Below are positions 63,069 to 64,000 of a stretch of DNA of 64,000 nt, in pieces. This DNA is from Shewanella sp. VB17. GTDB lineage: Bacteria; Pseudomonadota; Gammaproteobacteria; Enterobacterales; Shewanellaceae. The stretch covers positions 4,464,001 to 4,528,000 of the forward strand of contig NZ_JABRVS010000001.1 in NCBI RefSeq assembly GCF_013248905.1, given 5' to 3'. The notes beneath the pieces were generated by a model. That model was not told the DNA's origin. It worked only from the letters and a program-made list of their open reading frames with translations, and made no database searches. A program made the position numbers and the translations under genes. Each line of letters starts with the position of its first letter. Position 1 is the first letter of the stretch.

Positions 63069-64000
63069 ATGCTTTCAACTACTATGCGCTTACTTTTATT
63101 ACTTACATGTTGCATGCTTTCAGTGACAGCTAACGCTACTCCCCCTTTAGATATCAATAATCGATTAGGTTTTCATCAACCTCCAACCGACAATTTAACT
63201 GAAGAAGAAAAACTGCTTCATTTAGAGCGCACGACCAATGAACTGGCTGAAGTAGAGAAAAACTATCAAGATTTAATCAATAATTATCAAGAACATAAAA
63301 AGAACATCGCCCGTCAATTCGAGCAAGCTAAAACAACACTAACTTGGTCAAAAAAGCAGGGACTAACTCAACAAGCTTCATTTGCTTATCTAAGACTTTC
63401 TGAATTAAAAGAAGTTGAAGCTGAGCTTAATCTAAAAATAACTTCGCTCACCAAAGAGCATAACCAACTGCCCAATAAGATTGCTCGTGCAAGACAAAAC
63501 CTGTCGACTCATAACAAAAATCACATCCCTGAGACAAACAACTTAGACAGCAGGTTACTTACCGCACAACGACAGCTCTATATACAAAGCCTTTCAACAT
63601 TCGAAGCAGAACTTACCAGCAGTCAAAAACGCATCAACCTCAATCAGCAACAGGTAGAACTGGTTAGAAAACAATTATTTCAACAAGAAAGCCTGATTGA
63701 GGCACTCAATAGTGAAATAGCACAGCAGCGCCAACGCAAAACAGATTCGACGATAGCCCAAAGCATTATCGAAACATCTAACGAACAAAACCCGCTCACT
63801 CAGGAGTTAAGCAAAAAAAATCGAGCTTATGCCGATGAGCTAAAAAAACTGACTTTACAGACCAATCAAGCAGTAAAAGAGCAAGAAAAAGCCGAAAATC
63901 TATATCAACAACAAGCTAAACAACTGGCTAATATTCAACAACAAATTAGTTGGATTAAGCTAAACTCAGCCTTTGGTGAACGTTTTTTACAAATACTACA
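63069..64000 (+). CDS. mscM: MscM/MscK-like large mechanosensitive channel, 3'-truncated
   Basis: A frame from the ATG at 63069 runs in phase to the window end (310 codons). It has a signal peptide (MRLLLLLTCCMLSVTANA), then a long charged coiled-coil region rich in Glu, Gln and Lys, and 'ISWIKLNSAFGERFLQIL', the end of the periplasmic domain of MscM (YjeP/KefA type). The channel part would lie beyond the window. Position after psd matches mscM of E. coli. Another ATG at 63084 is also possible. Confidence 0.85.
   Translation, partial: MLSTTMRLLLLLTCCMLSVTANATPPLDINNRLGFHQPPTDNLTEEEKLLHLERTTNELAEVEKNYQDLINNYQEHKKNIARQFEQAKTTLTWSKKQGLTQQASFAYLRLSELKEVEAELNLKITSLTKEHNQLPNKIARARQNLSTHNKNHIPETNNLDSRLLTAQRQLYIQSLSTFEAELTSSQKRINLNQQQVELVRKQLFQQESLIEALNSEIAQQRQRKTDSTIAQSIIETSNEQNPLTQELSKKNRAYADELKKLTLQTNQAVKEQEKAENLYQQQAKQLANIQQQISWIKLNSAFGERFLQIL

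Noticed and set aside
1..64000. CRISPR arrays
   Set aside because: No series of regularly spaced repeats was seen; the only regular repetition is the tRNA-Gly array.

Overview
The window looks like chromosome of a marine Shewanella (Gammaproteobacteria, Alteromonadales), low in G+C. The basis is gene content and order: yheU-prkB-crp, an ast cluster without astB, pabA, sspBA, petABC, hflCKX-hfq-miaA-mutL-amiB-tsaE, a tRNA-Gly(GCC) cluster, orn, and rsgA-psd-mscM. No species can be fixed from the sequence alone.

Layout. 1-7.6 kb is accessory: the end of a secreted protein, a secreted transglutaminase-elicitor (GP42-like) protein with a Pep-13-like motif, a secreted M28 aminopeptidase with two PPC domains, an arsR-acr3 arsenite module, and pmbA. 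7.8-21.3 kb is an aerobactin-type siderophore locus. A Fur box (19508-19522) lies between two divergent units. One is a minus-strand operon of eight genes: MFS exporter, TonB receptor, FhuC-, FhuD- and FhuB-like uptake proteins, a nitroreductase, a fused IucA-IucB synthetase/acetyltransferase, and an IucD hydroxylase. The other is a plus-strand iucC-like gene.

The most novel item is at 22028-24289: a 753-residue divergent member of the tubulin/FtsZ superfamily. Its nucleotide-binding loops and the T7 Asp pair can be read directly. It is a single-gene unit with its own terminator. An azurin gene with a Fur-box-like site and a chemotaxis transducer follow. At 26.8-30.0 kb a group II intron sits directly behind the Rho-independent terminator of a GMC oxidoreductase gene. 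The intron carries a frameshifted maturase and an IS5/IS903-type element inserted at the edge of domain V.

From about 30 kb on the window is mostly conserved backbone: a GMC oxidoreductase with its small subunit, yheU, prkB, a Sel1 protein, crp, DUF1338-astD-astA-argD (arginine succinyltransferase catabolism), an HDOD protein, an S9 peptidase, pabA, stringent-starvation proteins, the bc1 complex, the hflKC/hflX/hfq/miaA/mutL/amiB/tsaE group, then a tRNA-Gly array containing two decayed copies and a 218-bp tandem duplication. After orn the strand switches to rsgA, psd, a DMT transporter and the start of mscM, which runs off the window. The queG-nnrE pair found upstream of tsaE in E. coli is absent here.
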